From: JANNSW01 sp031431235
Lineage (GTDB): Bacteria; Pseudomonadota; Alphaproteobacteria; Rhizobiales; Hyphomicrobiaceae
Reading direction: 5' to 3'
NCBI GenBank assembly: GCA_031431235.1
Contig: JANPDA010000491.1
Coordinates: 1-7,596 of the forward strand
Length of the DNA: 7,596 nucleotides
How positions within the stretch are numbered: the stretch's first letter is position 1; every line of letters begins with the position of its first letter. Below, in pieces: positions 5,920-7,596 of the stretch. The position numbers and the translations under genes were made by a program. The notes under the pieces were generated by a model. It was not told where the DNA came from. It worked only from the letters and a program-made list of their open reading frames with translations, and did not search any database.

Positions 5920-6504
5920 ATGAAGATGTCGGGTACGCGTCAGTTGGCGGCAGCGCAGCGCGACGTCTGGTCCAAGCTCAACGATGTCGAGGTCCTGAAG
6001 CGCTGCATTCCCGGCTGCGAAAGCCTCGAGAAAACGGGCGAGAACGCGCTGAAGGCGACCGTCGCCTTGAAGATCGGGCCGATGGCCGTCCGCTTCAACG
6101 GCGATGTGCAGCTGTCCGATCTCAATCCACCCAATTCCTACCGGATCGCCGGCAGCGGCAAGGGCGGTCCGGCGGGGCAAGCATCGGGGGGAGCCAACGT
6201 ACGCCTCGAGCCCAAGGATGGCGGCACCTTGCTCAGCTACGACGTCGACGCCAACGTCGGGGGCAAAATCGCCCAGCTCGGCAGCCGGCTGATCGATGCG
6301 ACGGCGGCCAGCCTCGCCGGCCAGTTCTTCGACAAATTCGCCGCCGAGGTCGAGACTTCCACGAGCCCTGCGGCCGGACAGTCGCCAATGGCGGTCAGCA
6401 GGAGCCAGGGTGCCGCCGGCAGCGGCGCATCCGGCTGGGTCTGGTGGGTGATTGCCGCGCTCGTCGCGATCGGGCTCGCGGTCTATGTCTTCAAGCCGGG
6501 TTGA
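5920..6504 (+). CDS. coxG: CoxG-family SRPBCC protein with C-terminal membrane anchor
   Basis: This 194-residue protein begins MKMSGTRQLAA and contains the CoxG hallmarks VLKRCIPGCESLE (25-37), KIGPMAVRFNGDVQLSDL and GGKIAQLGSRLIDATAASLAGQFFDKF (mid-protein). These form the lipid- or hydrophobe-binding SRPBCC fold. A Gly/Ser/Ala linker leads to a single hydrophobic segment (about 172-191, rich in Trp, Val, Ala and Ile) ending KPG. In CO-dehydrogenase systems CoxG is known as a factor that recruits the soluble enzyme to the membrane and links it to the respiratory quinone pool. A similar docking role for the adjacent Mo-hydroxylase is the natural inference. The ATG at 5920 is chosen for its homologous N-terminus and GAGG 9 nt upstream. 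An in-frame TTG at 5890 would add ten atypical residues. Confidence 0.92.
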   Translation: MKMSGTRQLAAAQRDVWSKLNDVEVLKRCIPGCESLEKTGENALKATVALKIGPMAVRFNGDVQLSDLNPPNSYRIAGSGKGGPAGQASGGANVRLEPKDGGTLLSYDVDANVGGKIAQLGSRLIDATAASLAGQFFDKFAAEVETSTSPAAGQSPMAVSRSQGAAGSGASGWVWWVIAALVAIGLAVYVFKPG

Positions 6505-6551
6505 GGTCTGCAACGTTGCCGCGGACCCTGAAATCAATTGACGAGCAAGCA

Positions 6552-6558
6552 AGGGAGG
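6552..6558 (+). promoter_or_regulatory. Shine-Dalgarno site deciding a GTG start for the [2Fe-2S] subunit
   Basis: AGGGAGG is the strongest ribosome site in the region. It lies 8 nt before GTG 6567, 11 nt before GTG 6570 and 23 nt before the first in-frame ATG (6582), so a GTG start is favoured. Confidence 0.6.
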
Positions 6559-6566
6559 ATGCCAAG

Positions 6567-7034
<468 letters not shown>

Positions 7035-7038
7035 AAGA

Positions 7039-7136
7039 GCGAGTAGCGAATAGCGAATTGGGAGACGCGAATGCGGCGTGGTTAGTTGCGATAGGAACTT
7101 TTTCCCTATTCGCTACTCGCCATTCGCTATTCGCCC
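7039..7136. repeat. Palindromic element of GCGARTR heptads between the Fe-S and Mo subunit genes
   Basis: The left arm (7039-7062) is three tandem heptads, GCGAGTA GCGAATA GCGAATT, then GGG. The right arm read on the minus strand has four heptads (7134 to 7107), GCGAATA GCGAATG GCGAGTA GCGAATA, then GGG (7106-7104). Bases 7039-7053 pair perfectly with 7106-7120 (15 bp). In another register 7039-7062 pairs with 7104-7127 at 20 of 24 positions around a 41-nt loop. The right arm ends 2 nt before the next ribosome site. It looks like a dispersed intergenic repeat. The resemblance to Bradyrhizobium intergenic repeats is from memory only. Confidence 0.85.
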
Positions 7137-7148
7137 ATGGAGAACCAA

Positions 7149-7596
7149 ATGGCACAAGACGGCATCGGCGCCTCGGTGAAGCGGCGCGAGGACTTCCGGT
7201 TCTTGAAGGGAATCGGCAAGTACACCGACGACATGACCCTCCACAACCAGACCTACTGCGTGTTCGTGCGTTCGCAGATTGCGCATGGCACCATCAACCG
7301 GATCGATACGGCGGCCGCCATTGCAAGCCCCGGCGTGGTCGCGGTGATGACCGCGAAGGATTTCGAGGGCGTCGGCGGCGTGCCCTGTGGCTGGCTCGTC
7401 ACCGGCAAGACCGGCCCGATGAAGGAGCCCAAGCACCCGATCCTCGCCGAAGGCAAGGTACGCCACGTTGGCGACCCGGTCGTCGCGGTGATCGCGGAGA
7501 GCTTGCAGCAGGCCAAGGACGCCGCCGAGAAGATCAACCTCGACATCACCGAGCTTCCCGCCGTCATCGACATGCACAAGGCAGTGAAGGGAGGCG
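7149..7596 (+). CDS. Molybdopterin large subunit of a Mo-hydroxylase (CoxL-like), 5' part only
   Basis: The first ~149 codons are present and the gene runs off the window. GIGASVKRREDFRFLKGIGKY followed by TDDM is the standard start of CoxL/xanthine dehydrogenase-family catalytic subunits. The a/b hammerhead domain follows: YCVFVRSQIAHGTINRID, SPGVVAVMTAKDF, then HPILAEGKVRHVGDPVVAVIAE at about residues 97-118. This subunit holds the Mo-pterin cytosine dinucleotide cofactor. The loop that separates true form I CO dehydrogenase (AYXCSFR) from other members lies several hundred residues further on, so the substrate cannot be assigned. The ATG at 7149 is chosen because GGAG (7139-7142) lies 6 nt upstream. 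An in-frame ATG at 7137 overlaps that site and would add MENQ. The order coxG-S-L, without coxM before S, differs from the canonical form I order coxM-S-L. Confidence 0.92.
   Translation, partial: MAQDGIGASVKRREDFRFLKGIGKYTDDMTLHNQTYCVFVRSQIAHGTINRIDTAAAIASPGVVAVMTAKDFEGVGGVPCGWLVTGKTGPMKEPKHPILAEGKVRHVGDPVVAVIAESLQQAKDAAEKINLDITELPAVIDMHKAVKGG

Overview
The window looks like a chromosomal segment of a GC-rich alphaproteobacterium, probably Hyphomicrobiales (Rhizobiales) and possibly Bradyrhizobium-like. The evidence is the high GC with strong third-position bias, a CTTGCA/CTATAG-type tRNA promoter, an IclR-controlled catabolic cluster with CoxG/CoxS/CoxL-type genes, and a GCGARTR heptad palindrome that I recall, without a search, as resembling intergenic repeats in that group. 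The taxonomic call is inference.

Layout. Positions 1-142 hold no gene. A complete tRNA-Ser(GCU) with encoded CCA lies on the minus strand (143-236) behind its own promoter. An IclR-family regulator follows on the minus strand (322-1074). A divergent, non-coding control region of about 490 bp comes next, with several inverted repeats. All other genes are on the plus strand. They are a divergent succinyl-CoA-synthetase-like beta/alpha pair (1567-2712 and 2709-3602, overlapping by GTGA), a small exported cysteine-rich protein of unknown function (3720-4379), an amidase-signature hydrolase (4401-5762), a CoxG-family SRPBCC protein with a C-terminal membrane anchor (5920-6504), a [2Fe-2S] subunit of a molybdenum hydroxylase (6567-7034) and the first ~149 codons of the molybdopterin subunit (7149 to the window edge).

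How the parts may work together (inference). The arrangement reads as an IclR-regulated catabolic operon or pair of operons. A membrane-docked Mo-hydroxylase of the CO/xanthine dehydrogenase superfamily would oxidise an unknown substrate, the amidase would hydrolyse an amide, and the ligase-like pair would activate a carboxylate. The FAD subunit (CoxM-like) is not visible and may lie downstream. Nothing here shows that the enzyme oxidises CO, because the diagnostic active-site loop lies beyond the window.

The most unusual content is the ligase pair. It keeps the phosphohistidine (His245 of alpha) and the beta glutamate that contacts it (Glu189). It has lost the usual CoA-binding loops, the alpha Glu208 equivalent and the beta glycine-rich ATP loop, and the two expected Mg ligands appear exchanged (Asn to Asp, Asp to Asn). 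The second notable item is the 98-bp heptad palindrome between the [2Fe-2S] and Mo subunit genes.
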